Below, in pieces: positions 50,051-57,732 of a stretch of 57,732 bases of DNA. Made by a program: the position numbers and the translations under genes. Each line of letters opens with the position of its first letter. Position 1 is the first letter of the stretch. A model generated the notes under the pieces. That model had not been told where the DNA came from. It did not search any database and saw nothing but the letters and a program-made list of their open reading frames with translations. This stretch comes from Methylotenera sp. (GTDB lineage: Bacteria; Pseudomonadota; Gammaproteobacteria; Burkholderiales; Methylophilaceae), in assembly GCF_030684185.1 (NCBI RefSeq), contig NZ_JAUXOY010000006.1:1-57732 (forward strand). The letters are read 5' to 3'.

Positions 50051-50080
50051 TTGATAGAAGCTGCCATTCTAATGTAAACT
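50051..50080 (+). promoter_or_regulatory. sigma-70-like promoter for alaA-hom
   Basis: TTGATA (50051-50056) and TAAACT (50075-50080) with an 18-bp spacer lie 45 bp before the alaA start. Pattern match only. Confidence 0.4.
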
Positions 50081-50124
50081 AACGCCTTTAACTATTGTGC
50101 TTTTAAAAGCAGAATCATCGCGCT

Positions 50125-51450
50125 ATGCAGCCATTAAATCAGCCAAATAATTCAACACCATTGGTTCAGCCTACAAAGTCGGGTCAGCCTAAAGAGTTAG
50201 CCAAATCCAATAAACTGGCAAACGTTTGTTATGACATCCGTGGCCCGGTATTGCAACGAGCGCGCCAAATGGAAGAAGAAGGCCAGCGCATCATTAAACT
50301 TAACATAGGCAATCCTGCTGCATTTGGTTTTGAAGTGCCTGAAGAGATTCAGCAAGATGTGATTCGAAATATGAGTAAAGCGGGCGGCTACACCGATAGC
50401 AAAGGCTTGTTTGAACCTCGCAAAGCCATCATGCATTACACGCAAAGCAAGCATATTCAAGGTGTGACGGTAGATGACATTATTATCGGCAATGGTGTTT
50501 CTGAGCTCATTGTCATGGCGATGCAAGGGTTATTGAACAATGGTGATCAAGTTTTGGTGCCTATGCCAGACTATCCTTTGTGGACAGCCGCAGTAACGCT
50601 AGCAGGTGGTACTGCTCGTCACTATCTGTGTGATGAGGCTACAGGCTGGATGCCAGATTTGAAAGATATGGAAGCTAAAATTACCGCTAACACGCGCGGT
50701 ATCGTGGTGATTAATCCAAATAATCCGACTGGCGCGTTGTATCCACGTGAAATTTTGGAAGGTATCATTGAAATTGCGCGTCACCATGGCTTGGTGATTT
50801 TTGCAGATGAGATTTACGATAAAGTTTTATATGATGGCAATACACACACGTCAATGGCTTCTTTGGCTGATGATATTTTATTCGTGACGTTTAACGGTTT
50901 ATCAAAAAACTATCGCACATGTGGGTATCGTGCAGGTTGGATGATACTAAGCGGCGAGAAAAAGCATGCAAAAGATTATATTGAAGGCCTAAATATGCTG
51001 GCTTCCATGCGCTTATGTGCCAATGTGCCTGGGCAATTGGCAATACAAACTGCGCTTGGCGGTTATCAAAGCATTGATGATTTAGTTTCGCCCGAAGGTC
51101 GTTTGCGCAAGCAGCGTGATGTTGCCTACGAGTTGCTCACGGCAATCCCTGGGGTTAGCTGTACAAAGCCAGCGGCTGCAATGTATCTGTTCCCGAAATT
51201 AGACCCGGAAATCTACCCCATTAAAGATGATCAGCAATTCATTTTGGACTTGTTACTAGAAGAAAAAGTATTATTAGTGCAAGGTACTGGTTTTAATTGG
51301 CCAACTCCAGATCATTTCCGCGTGGTATTTTTACCTAACGTGGATGATTTGACTGAAGCGATTCACCGTATTGCAAAATTTTTAGAAAACTATAGAAAAA
51401 AGCATGATTCAAAATGCAATAGCGTAAAAGATATGGGAGTAAAAGTTTGA
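50125..51450 (+). CDS. alaA: alanine aminotransferase (AlaA-type)
   Basis: A 441-residue class I aminotransferase making alanine from pyruvate and glutamate. Motifs: YDIRGPVLQRARQMEEEG, KLNIGNPAAFGFEVPEE, INPNNPTGALYPRE, ADEIYDKVLYDG and the PLP lysine in TFNGLSKNYRTCGYRAGW. The N-terminal and NIGNPAAFGF motifs match E. coli AlaA. Next gene hom begins inside its stop codon (TTGA), so both are co-translated; this alaA-hom-thrC order is common in betaproteobacteria. Confidence 0.9.
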   Translation: MQPLNQPNNSTPLVQPTKSGQPKELAKSNKLANVCYDIRGPVLQRARQMEEEGQRIIKLNIGNPAAFGFEVPEEIQQDVIRNMSKAGGYTDSKGLFEPRKAIMHYTQSKHIQGVTVDDIIIGNGVSELIVMAMQGLLNNGDQVLVPMPDYPLWTAAVTLAGGTARHYLCDEATGWMPDLKDMEAKITANTRGIVVINPNNPTGALYPREILEGIIEIARHHGLVIFADEIYDKVLYDGNTHTSMASLADDILFVTFNGLSKNYRTCGYRAGWMILSGEKKHAKDYIEGLNMLASMRLCANVPGQLAIQTALGGYQSIDDLVSPEGRLRKQRDVAYELLTAIPGVSCTKPAAAMYLFPKLDPEIYPIKDDQQFILDLLLEEKVLLVQGTGFNWPTPDHFRVVFLPNVDDLTEAIHRIAKFLENYRKKHDSKCNSVKDMGVKV

Positions 51451-52778
51451 AGCAACTTAATGTAGGTAAGCATTTAAATGTCGGTCTTCTGGGCATAGGT
51501 ACAGTTGGCGGCGGCACATACGCAGTGTTGACACGCAATGCCGCAGAAATTTCACGTCGCACTGGCTGCGCTATTAATGTAGTACAGGTTGCAGATAAAA
51601 ATGTTGACCACGCAAAGGCTGTTACGGCAGGTAAAGTTGACGTCACAAATGATGCTTTTGCTGTTGTGAACAATCCGAATGTGGATGTGGTGGTGGAGTT
51701 GATTGGCGGCTATACGCTAAGTAAAGAACTAGTGTTAATGGCGATTGAAAATGGTAAGCATGTAGTGACAGCTAATAAAGCCTTACTCGCTTTACATGGC
51801 AATGAAATCTTTAACGCGGCACAAGCTAAAGGTGTCATCGTTGCCTATGAAGCTGCAGTGGCTGGTGGTATCCCCATTATTAAAGCACTGCGTGAAGGTT
51901 TAGGCGCAAATAAAATCGAGTGGGTCGCGGGTATTATCAACGGCACGACTAATTTTATCCTGACCGAAATGCGTGAAAAAGGCTTGGCATTTGCGGATGT
52001 GTTAGGCGAGGCGCAACGTTTAGGTTATGCAGAAGCTGACCCGACATTTGATGTGGAAGGCATTGATGCCGCGCATAAGCTCACTATTATGTCTGCGATT
52101 GCTTTTGGTATGCCGATGAAGTTCGATCAAGCCTACACAGAGGGCATTACCAAGCTGCAGCAAACCGATATTAAATATGCGGAAGAGCTTGGCTATCGTG
52201 TGAAATTACTTGGCATTACCAAGCGTACTGATGCCGGGGTAGAGCTTCGCGTACACCCTACGTTAATATCTGAAAAACGCTTGGTGGCTAATGTAAATGG
52301 CGCAATGAATGCTGTGGTTGTGAAGGGTGACGCAGTAGGCCCAACGCTTTATTATGGTGCAGGCGCGGGAGCAGAGCCAACGGCAAGCGCGGTTGTGGCA
52401 GATTTAATGGACGTGGCACGGTTAAGCAGTGCAAGCGTTGAGCAACGTGTGCCGTATTTAGGATTTCAAGCTGGGCACTTGAATGACTTGCCAATTTTAC
52501 CGATTAGTGAAGTGAATAGCGCTTACTACTTACGCTTACGTGCTTCAGATAAGCCTGGTGTATTGGCTTGTGTTACCAAAATATTAGCAGAGCGCAATAT
52601 CTCGATTGATGCCATGTTACAAAAAGAACCGGATGACAATGAAACTGAGGCTGATATTGTGATTTTGACGCATATTACCATAGAGAAAAACATGGACGCG
52701 GGTATTGCAGAAATTGAGGCTTTGCCAGCCATTGTGGGTAAAGTGGTTAAATTGCGTATGGAAGAATTAGGTAAATAA
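51447..52778 (+). CDS. hom: homoserine dehydrogenase
   Basis: A 443-residue NAD(P) enzyme making homoserine for threonine and methionine. Rossmann motif VGLLGIGTVGGGTYAVL, the middle domain with INGTTNFILTEM and GYAEADPTFDVEGIDAAHKL, and a C-terminal ACT domain (YYLRLRASDKPGVLACVT) for feedback by threonine. It starts at TTG 51447, overlapping the alaA stop, with GGGAG at good spacing. Confidence 0.95.
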   Translation: MKQLNVGKHLNVGLLGIGTVGGGTYAVLTRNAAEISRRTGCAINVVQVADKNVDHAKAVTAGKVDVTNDAFAVVNNPNVDVVVELIGGYTLSKELVLMAIENGKHVVTANKALLALHGNEIFNAAQAKGVIVAYEAAVAGGIPIIKALREGLGANKIEWVAGIINGTTNFILTEMREKGLAFADVLGEAQRLGYAEADPTFDVEGIDAAHKLTIMSAIAFGMPMKFDQAYTEGITKLQQTDIKYAEELGYRVKLLGITKRTDAGVELRVHPTLISEKRLVANVNGAMNAVVVKGDAVGPTLYYGAGAGAEPTASAVVADLMDVARLSSASVEQRVPYLGFQAGHLNDLPILPISEVNSAYYLRLRASDKPGVLACVTKILAERNISIDAMLQKEPDDNETEADIVILTHITIEKNMDAGIAEIEALPAIVGKVVKLRMEELGK

Positions 52779-52846
52779 TACCAAGGTCAATAAGTAATAG
52801 GGCGCATTGTGGGTGAAATCACAGTGCCAAAATTTGAGAGATTTCA

Positions 52847-54268
52847 ATGAAATACATTAGCACCCGTGGGCAATCACCTGCATCAAGTTTTAGCGAGATT
52901 TTATTGGGAGGCTTAGCACCAGATGGCGGCCTGTACTTACCCGAAACTTACCCGAAATTTACTAATGCAGATTTAACCGCAATGCGCGGCATGAATTATC
53001 CGGATTTAGCTTTTGCCATTTTAAGTCGCCTGATTGATGACATTCCGCCCACAGATTTAAAAGCAATTATTGATAAAACCTACCGGGCGGATGTTTATGC
53101 CTATGCCCGTTCAGGTCAAAATGCTGCGGATATTACGCCCACGCTTAAGTTAGAAGATAACTTATACCTGTTAAGCCTGTCCAATGGCCCTACGCTAGCT
53201 TTTAAAGATATGGCAATGCAGTTGTTAGGCAACTTGTTTGAATATGTGCTTACCAAAACTGGTAAAACTACCAATATTTTAGGGGCTACATCAGGAGATA
53301 CTGGGTCTGCGGCTGAATATGCCATGCGCGGTAAAAAAGGTATTCGTGTATTTATGCTTTCACCGCATAAAAAAATGAGCCGTTTTCAAACTGCTCAAAT
53401 GTTTAGTTTACAAGATGAGAACATTTTCAATATCGCTGTGAATGGGGTATTTGATGATTGTCAGGATATGGTAAAAGCGGTCTCTAACGACGCAGACTTT
53501 AAAGCCAAATATAAAATCGGTGCGGTAAATTCCATCAATTGGGGGCGCATTGTTGCTCAGGTGGTTTATTACTTTAAAGGATATTTTGCAGTTACAGCTA
53601 ATAACGCACAACAAGTAAGTTTTTCTGTACCTTCAGGTAATTTTGGCAACGTTTGTGCAGGGCACATTGCCCGGATGATGGGCTTGCCGATTGACAAGTT
53701 GGTTGTTGCTACCAACGAGAACGACGTACTGGATGAATTTTTTAAAACAGGCGCTTATCGTCCACGCGGCTCGGCTAACACTTACCATACCAGCAGCCCT
53801 TCAATGGACATCAGTAAAGCCTCTAACTTTGAACGGTTTGTGTTTGACTTAGTAGGGCGCGACAGCGCAAAAGTGCGAGAGCTTTGGGGGAGTGTAGACA
53901 AAGGCGGCGCATTTGATATTAAGCAGCTTTTACCAAAACTTGCAGACTATGGTTTTATATCTGGTAGCAGTAATCACGCAAACCGCATGAAAACAATTCG
54001 TGAAACAAAGGCGAAATATAACGTAGTGATTGATACCCATACTGCGGATGGTCTGAAAGTGGCTATGGAGTTGCGTGAGGCGGATGTACCTATGATAGTG
54101 TTAGAAACAGCGCTCCCGGCGAAGTTTGAAGATGCGATAGTTGAAGCGCTAGGCGAAGTGCCAGAACGTCCGGCAGACTTGAGTGGCATTGAAAATTTGC
54201 CACAAAAATTCACCGTGATGGAAGCTGACGTAGCCGCCATTAAAGAGTTTATTGTGAAGCATGTATGA
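52847..54268 (+). CDS. thrC: threonine synthase
   Basis: A 473-residue PLP enzyme converting phosphohomoserine to threonine. Long-type ThrC start ([20 protein letters not shown]), [14 protein letters not shown] lysine in [12 protein letters not shown], and [12 protein letters not shown] and [11 protein letters not shown] phosphate loops. It follows hom by 68 bp and overlaps thyA by four bases. Confidence 0.95.
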   Translation: MKYISTRGQSPASSFSEILLGGLAPDGGLYLPETYPKFTNADLTAMRGMNYPDLAFAILSRLIDDIPPTDLKAIIDKTYRADVYAYARSGQNAADITPTLKLEDNLYLLSLSNGPTLAFKDMAMQLLGNLFEYVLTKTGKTTNILGATSGDTGSAAEYAMRGKKGIRVFMLSPHKKMSRFQTAQMFSLQDENIFNIAVNGVFDDCQDMVKAVSNDADFKAKYKIGAVNSINWGRIVAQVVYYFKGYFAVTANNAQQVSFSVPSGNFGNVCAGHIARMMGLPIDKLVVATNENDVLDEFFKTGAYRPRGSANTYHTSSPSMDISKASNFERFVFDLVGRDSAKVRELWGSVDKGGAFDIKQLLPKLADYGFISGSSNHANRMKTIRETKAKYNVVIDTHTADGLKVAMELREADVPMIVLETALPAKFEDAIVEALGEVPERPADLSGIENLPQKFTVMEADVAAIKEFIVKHV

Positions 54269-55086
54269 AACAATATACTGACTTAATGCGCCATGTGTTG
54301 GCTTACGGCAATAAAAAAGAAGATCGCACAGGCACGGGTACGCTATCAGTATTTGGTTATCAAATGCGTTTTGATTTAGCTGAAGGATTTCCACTACTCA
54401 CTACTAAAAAAGTACATTTGAAGTCTATCATTCATGAATTGCTGTGGTTTTTACAGGGCAGTACTAATATTGCCTACTTAAAAGAACATGGCGTGCGCAT
54501 TTGGGATGAGTGGGCAGATGAGCAAGGCAATCTAGGCCCCGTGTATGGTTACCAATGGCGTAATTGGCCTAAACCAGACGGCACACATATTGACCAAATT
54601 GCCCAAGTAGTGAATAGCATTAAAATCAATCCTGATTCACGTCGATTGATTGTTTCTGCATGGAATGTGGCAGATGTCGACCAAATGAAGCTGCCGCCTT
54701 GCCATGCATTTTTTCAGTTCTATGTGGCGCCTGCTTCAAAAGATGATGCGGATCAAAGGTCTAAGTTGAGTTGTCAGCTTTACCAGCGCAGTGCGGACAT
54801 TTTTCTTGGTGTGCCTTTCAATATTGCATCGTATGCATTGCTAACGATGATGGTTGCGCAAGTATGTAATTTGAGATTAGGGGACTTTGTTCATACCCTG
54901 GGTGATGCACATATTTACACTAATCATATGGAACAGGTTGCCGAACAGCTTTCTCGAGATGAACGCGCATTGCCGCAAATGAAAATCAACCCAAATGTCA
55001 CTAGTATTTTTGACTTCAAGTTTGAAGATTTTACCTTGGAAAATTACGACCCTCACCCTGCCATTAAGGCAACAGTCGCTGTATAA
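54265..55086 (+). CDS. thyA: thymidylate synthase
   Basis: A 273-residue enzyme making dTMP from dUMP with methylene-tetrahydrofolate. Catalytic cysteine in [29 protein letters not shown] near the start, [25 protein letters not shown] and the conserved end [13 protein letters not shown] short insertion (SKDDADQR) lies after FYVAPA. ATG overlaps the thrC stop. Confidence 0.97.
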   Translation: MKQYTDLMRHVLAYGNKKEDRTGTGTLSVFGYQMRFDLAEGFPLLTTKKVHLKSIIHELLWFLQGSTNIAYLKEHGVRIWDEWADEQGNLGPVYGYQWRNWPKPDGTHIDQIAQVVNSIKINPDSRRLIVSAWNVADVDQMKLPPCHAFFQFYVAPASKDDADQRSKLSCQLYQRSADIFLGVPFNIASYALLTMMVAQVCNLRLGDFVHTLGDAHIYTNHMEQVAEQLSRDERALPQMKINPNVTSIFDFKFEDFTLENYDPHPAIKATVAV

Positions 55087-55125
55087 CTTCGCTTAACAGC
55101 AAGCTCATCCTTTATACAATGAATG

Positions 55126-55154
55126 AAAAAAGCCACACTGCTGTGCAGTGTGGC
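55126..55154 (-). terminator. intrinsic terminator of the EF-hand gene
   Basis: On the minus strand GCCACACTG and CAGTGTGGC (55154-55146 and 55140-55132) form a perfect 9-bp stem with a 5-nt loop, followed directly by six T (55131-55126). A classical terminator 70 bp past the EF-hand stop. On the plus strand it has no T tract and serves thyA poorly. Confidence 0.85.
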
Positions 55155-55156
55155 AG

Positions 55157-55191
55157 AACCTGCAATCATCAAGGGGGTGAAATTGCAGGTT
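55157..55191. repeat. second hairpin downstream of the EF-hand gene
   Basis: AACCTGCAAT (55157-55166) is inverted exactly at 55182-55191 around a 15-nt loop. With the adjacent terminator it makes a double stem-loop in the 3' untranslated region. It may protect the transcript from exonucleases or be processed with it. No T tract of its own. Confidence 0.6.
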
Positions 55192-55223
55192 TGGGAAACT
55201 AATGCATTTAAATCTGGATAGAC

Positions 55224-55625
55224 TTAATTGGCAGGTGCTGGTTCAGCAACTGGAGCGCTAGCGGGCGCCGCGCTTAAACTTTTGCTAGCTTTGTAACTGG
55301 CAAACTCTTCAGCGCTGATATTGCCGTCTTTATTTGCGTCTGTTGCATCAAAGTAGAGTGATAAATCTTTATCTTTAACAGCTTCTTTTAATGAGATTTT
55401 AGTATTGCCATTGGTATCCAGCTTTTTGAAAGCTGCATCAACTGGTAATTTAGCGGTTGAATCTATCGCTTTAATCTCCCCGGTTTTAACTTCTGCAATT
55501 TTGTTTTCATTGCCAATAGCGTCTTTAAACGCGGCTTTGTTGTCAGCCAAAGCAGCTGAACTAAGCCCAGTTAGAAAAAATGCGGCGATAACATTGGTTG
55601 TGATTAGATTCAAATTAAATTTCAT
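55224..55625 (-). CDS. secreted EF-hand protein with two compact calcium-type loops
   Basis: A 133-residue exported protein: signal peptide of about 27 residues (ending SSAALA), then two EF-hand loops, DTNGNTKISLKE and DANKDGNISAEE, and an Ala/Pro/Ser tail. Only 14 residues separate the loops, against about 24 in canonical pairs. Both loops have acidic or Asn ligands at positions 1, 3 and 5 and Glu at 12. It lacks the position-2 prolines of lanmodulin. A perfect sigma-54 promoter and two GlrR-type sites precede it; a strong terminator follows, so it is a monocistronic regulated gene. Ligand, calcium or other, is not known. Confidence 0.8.
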   Translation of the reverse strand: MKFNLNLITTNVIAAFFLTGLSSAALADNKAAFKDAIGNENKIAEVKTGEIKAIDSTAKLPVDAAFKKLDTNGNTKISLKEAVKDKDLSLYFDATDANKDGNISAEEFASYKASKSLSAAPASAPVAEPAPAN

Positions 55626-55670
55626 AGGGTACTCCTAAACAATTAAAAAAGATTACTGCAATTCATATAT

Positions 55671-55686
55671 AGCAATTGCTGTGCCA
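55671..55686 (-). promoter_or_regulatory. sigma-54 promoter of the EF-hand gene
   Basis: TGGCACAGCAATTGCT on the minus strand matches TGGCAYR-N4-TTGCW at every position. The predicted start near 55660 leaves a leader of about 35 nt with AGGAG before the ATG. Confidence 0.75.
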
Positions 55687-55748
55687 TATTTATTTATTCA
55701 ATATAAACAATTAGTTATGAATTTTATTTAATTTTATAAGCAATAATA

Positions 55749-55766
55749 TGTCGCTTATAAGCGACG
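55749..55766. promoter_or_regulatory. GlrR/QseF-type upstream activating site 1
   Basis: TGTC (55749-55752), ten bases, then GACG (55763-55766); the inner GTCGCTTATAAGCGAC is a perfect 16-bp palindrome. Centre is about 98 bp upstream of the predicted sigma-54 start. The TGTC-N10-GACA pattern is the GlrR/QseF site known from enterobacterial glmY and glmZ; one base differs here. Confidence 0.65.
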
Positions 55767-55810
55767 CTATTTATAGTTAAATGATTACTATGATGATAAA
55801 TAAGGATTTT

Positions 55811-55834
55811 TTTTGTCGTGACTATGCGACAAAA
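55811..55834. promoter_or_regulatory. GlrR/QseF-type upstream activating site 2
   Basis: TGTC (55814-55817), ten bases, GACA (55828-55831), an exact match to TGTC-N10-GACA, inside the larger inverted repeat TTTTGTCG/CGACAAAA (55811-55818, 55827-55834). Centre is about 163 bp upstream of the sigma-54 start and 65 bp from site 1. It ends 11 bases before the response-regulator stop codon. Confidence 0.68.
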
Positions 55835-55844
55835 GATTCTGATG

Positions 55845-57203
55845 TTATTCAGTGAGGTGAATAGCTTTAAAAAGACTGGGATTAATATGGTGACGTTGCA
55901 GTATCTTATAAAATTCGGTACGGTTGCGCCCCGCAATTCTAGCCGCTTGCGTCACGTTGCCTTGCGTGGCTTTAAGTAAGTTAATTAAATATTGTTGTTC
56001 AAAGTTTTTGCGTGCAGCATCAAATGAAATGATGCTGGAAATGTTATCCTGCAAGGCTTTTTGTATTAATTTACCCGTGATAATTGGCGTGGTAGAAAGC
56101 ACTACGACTTGTTCAACAATGTTTTGTAGTTGCCGTACATTGCCAGGCCATGGAGCTGCCAGCATTAATTCAAGCGCATCTGGTGCAAATCCATTTATTT
56201 TCCTATGATGTTTTTTAGTTAATTTTTCTAAAAAATAATTCGCTAACAACGGAATGTCTTCACGCCTGGCAGTGAGTGATGGTATTTCTAAACTGACAAC
56301 ATTGATGCGGTAGTACAAATCTTCTCGAAAGCGATTCGCCTGCATTTCTTCAATTAGATTTTTGTGAGTTGCACAAATTACCCGTACATCAATCGCAATG
56401 TCTGCGGTAGAGCCTACGGGACGGATGACACGCTCTTGCAAGGCACGTAGCAGCTTGGCTTGAATGGCGAGTGGCATATCGCCAATTTCGTCCAGAAACA
56501 GTGTTCCGCCATGTGCATTTTTTATAAGACCCTGATGGTCACGCACAGCGCCTGTAAATGCACCTTTGCTATGTCCGAACAATTCAGACTCAAGTAGTGC
56601 TTCAGGTAAAGCTGCACAATTAATGGCGACAAATGGTTTTTCTCTACGAGGGCTGGCAAGGTGTATCGCTTGGGCAAGTAATTCTTTGCCGGTACCACTT
56701 TCGCCCTGAACTAGTACACTGGCATCCGATGCAGCGACTAATTTCGCCTGACTGAGCAAGCTTTGCATTTGTTGGCTGTCACAAATGATAGCAGAGCTCC
56801 AAATGTCATCGTTATGCTGTGGGCTATTAGAATGACTAGCGGTAATTTTTAGTGCTGTAGCCACTTGTTGTAATAAAACTTTGCTGTCAAATGGCTTGGT
56901 TAAAAAGCTAAAAACCCCTTGCTGAGTCGCATACACGGCCTCTGGAATTGAGCCGTGCGCTGTAAGTAAAATAAAGGGCACAGTAGGGTCGAGTTGGTGT
57001 ATTGCTTCGAAAAGTGAGAAACCGTCCATTTCTGGCATACGTAAATCGCTAATGACGAGAGCTGCAGGCCGCATGTTAAATAAGCTGATAGCTTCCTGTG
57101 CAGAGTTGGCTATAGTTACTTGATAGTCACTTGCTGTCAGACGCATTTCTAGCAGTTTTAGAATGTCTGCATCGTCATCTACAACTAATATATGCTTTTT
57201 CAT
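55845..57203 (-). CDS. glrR: sigma-54-dependent response regulator, GlrR/QseF type
   Basis: A 452-residue NtrC-family activator. Receiver domain at 1-120 with the phospho-acceptor D53 in LVISDLRMPEMDG; AAA+ domain with Walker A GESGTGKE and the sigma-54 contact loop SKGAFTGAV; Walker B TLFLDEIGDMP; C-terminal Fis-type HTH (GNVTQAARIAGRNRTEFYKIL). The RNRTEFYKILQRH helix and a qseG-like gene immediately upstream identify it as GlrR/QseF. Its partner kinase would be beyond the window. Likely direct target: the EF-hand gene downstream on the same strand. Confidence 0.87.
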   Translation of the reverse strand: MKKHILVVDDDADILKLLEMRLTASDYQVTIANSAQEAISLFNMRPAALVISDLRMPEMDGFSLFEAIHQLDPTVPFILLTAHGSIPEAVYATQQGVFSFLTKPFDSKVLLQQVATALKITASHSNSPQHNDDIWSSAIICDSQQMQSLLSQAKLVAASDASVLVQGESGTGKELLAQAIHLASPRREKPFVAINCAALPEALLESELFGHSKGAFTGAVRDHQGLIKNAHGGTLFLDEIGDMPLAIQAKLLRALQERVIRPVGSTADIAIDVRVICATHKNLIEEMQANRFREDLYYRINVVSLEIPSLTARREDIPLLANYFLEKLTKKHHRKINGFAPDALELMLAAPWPGNVRQLQNIVEQVVVLSTTPIITGKLIQKALQDNISSIISFDAARKNFEQQYLINLLKATQGNVTQAARIAGRNRTEFYKILQRHHINPSLFKAIHLTE

Positions 57204-57241
57204 TTTGGCGGTTTTGAAAATAATAATATAAGTTAGCGGTT

Positions 57242-57591
57242 TTATTTACGAGGTGCTAATTCGCGTTCACTCATGGATTTTTCTATATTTTTAAGTTCAT
57301 TTAACTTTTGCTGCACAGCTTCTAGTTTTTGCTGAGTAGCATCTAACTTTACTTGCAAGACTTCATTTTTTTGTTGGGCTGATTCAACACGTTTTTGATC
57401 GTCCCGATTACTTTTATTGGCTTTGTTGATTGCTATTAAATAATCAAACAATAAATGTCCAAAATCTAATTGTGAATGAAATAAAACATTTTCCTGTAAT
57501 AGTTGCTGTAATAAATTCTGCGCTTTCTGACCATCAAATAGATTGCTGCTTGGTAGACCATATATCATCACCAATTTCATGCGCTGTAATA
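57242..57591 (-). pseudogene. 3' fragment of a qseG-like gene, cut by a Tn3-family transposon
   Basis: The remaining 112 or so codons encode a helical region (KAQNLLQQLLQENVLFHSQL) and a long coiled coil ending KLNELKNIEKSMSERELA, which resembles the QseG/YfhG C-terminus. The family normally has an N-terminal lipoprotein signal and about 100 more residues. Here the frame meets the 38-bp terminal repeat of a transposon at 57592; the first ATG left is at 57580 with no signal peptide. QseG links the QseE kinase to QseF, so the system may be damaged. Confidence 0.75.
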
Positions 57592-57629
57592 GGGGCGAAC
57601 GCAGAAAACGGAAAAAATTGTACGCTAAG
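57592..57629. mobile_element. 38-bp terminal inverted repeat of a Tn3-family (Tn21/Tn501-type) transposon
   Basis: Starts GGGGCGAACGCAGAAAACGG and ends TACGCTAAG: exactly 38 bp, with the GGGG start and ACGCTAAG end shared by Tn21 and Tn501 repeats. The element extends to the right beyond the window. The last five bases outside it, TAATA (57587-57591), would be one copy of the 5-bp target duplication. Confidence 0.88.
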
Positions 57630-57732
57630 ACTTTTCTGCGTTGCGTAACAGTCTAAATTTACCATCTTCTACTTTGCGATTTTGCCGCCAAACATAATCA
57701 CCAGTCAGGTTGATATGCTCCCAACCTAATGG
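57625..57732 (-). CDS. tnpA: Tn3-family transposase, C-terminal 35 residues (partial)
   Basis: The minus frame from the window edge reads [16 protein letters not shown], then ends RLLRNAEKS and a stop that overlaps the inner end of the 38-bp repeat. [13 protein letters not shown] is the conserved C-terminal motif of Tn3-family TnpA, and a transposase ending right at the terminal repeat is the normal Tn3 layout. The rest of the gene is outside the window. Confidence 0.85.
   Translation of the reverse strand, partial: PLGWEHINLTGDYVWRQNRKVEDGKFRLLRNAEKS

Noticed and set aside
55202-55261. A 19-codon plus-strand ORF after an AAGGGGGTGA sequence
   Set aside because: Too short, antisense to the EF-hand gene end and inside a hairpin-rich region; most likely chance.
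55224-55625. EF-hand protein as lanmodulin
   Set aside because: Only two loops, no proline at position 2 of either loop, and different ligand pattern; kept as a general EF-hand protein.
55811-55834. TTTTGTCG/CGACAAAA as a terminator of the response-regulator gene
   Set aside because: No T run follows the stem on the minus strand; the exact TGTC-N10-GACA pattern fits an activator site better.

Overview
The window looks like chromosome from a methylotrophic betaproteobacterium of the Methylophilaceae (Methylotenera/Methylophilus type). This rests on the betaproteobacterial housekeeping order pyrG-kdsA-eno-ftsB and glyA-nrdR-ribD, the methylotroph-specific mxaRSACKL set, and moderate-to-low GC. 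The species assignment is inference.

Layout. (1) 1-18170: a polyamine/GABA catabolic island. It holds a class III aminotransferase, agmatinase, gamma-glutamylputrescine oxidase, a divergent MocR regulator, PuuD, PuuA, the putrescine aminotransferase SpuC, a complete spermidine/putrescine-type ABC importer, GabD, PuuC and GabT. Both routes from putrescine to GABA (direct transamination and gamma-glutamylation) sit together, followed by GABA to succinate. (2) 18306-25772: a two-partner secretion pair, a TpsB pore and a 1886-residue TpsA adhesin. (3) 25866-28637: phosphoglucomutase, then an opposing group of iscX, a 35-codon overlapping membrane ORF and a small aspartic protease. (4) 28782-41027: housekeeping genes (glyA, nrdR, ribD, tatD, mtnA plus a class II aldolase, pyrG, kdsA, eno, ftsB, ygfZ, ygfX-like). 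(5) 46693-41164 (minus): mxaRSACKL, which matures and inserts calcium into methanol dehydrogenase; the structural mxaFJGI genes are not here. (6) 47265-55086: fabA-fabB, a DUF1439 lipoprotein, an Mth938-like protein and the amino-acid/nucleotide run alaA-hom-thrC-thyA. (7) 55224-57732 (minus): a secreted EF-hand protein, a GlrR/QseF sigma-54 response regulator, the 3' remnant of a qseG-like gene, and the edge of a Tn3-family transposon that has cut that gene.

The most interesting signals are regulatory. A consensus-perfect sigma-54 promoter (47067-47052, minus) reads into a run of about 67 nt that ends in an intrinsic terminator upstream of mxaR: a candidate sigma-54 small RNA or an attenuated leader, with a 16-bp perfect palindrome at about -87 as a possible enhancer site. 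A second perfect sigma-54 promoter precedes the EF-hand gene and has two TGTC-N10-GAC(A/G) sites upstream, the form bound by GlrR/QseF, whose gene lies next door.

Mobile and repeated DNA: three copies of a 143-bp MITE-like element with GAGACCTTTGCAAAAGT ends, four palindromic elements built on GTAGGAGCGA, and the 38-bp terminal repeat plus tnpA 3' end of a Tn3/Tn21-type transposon at the right edge. I saw no rRNA, tRNA or CRISPR array.
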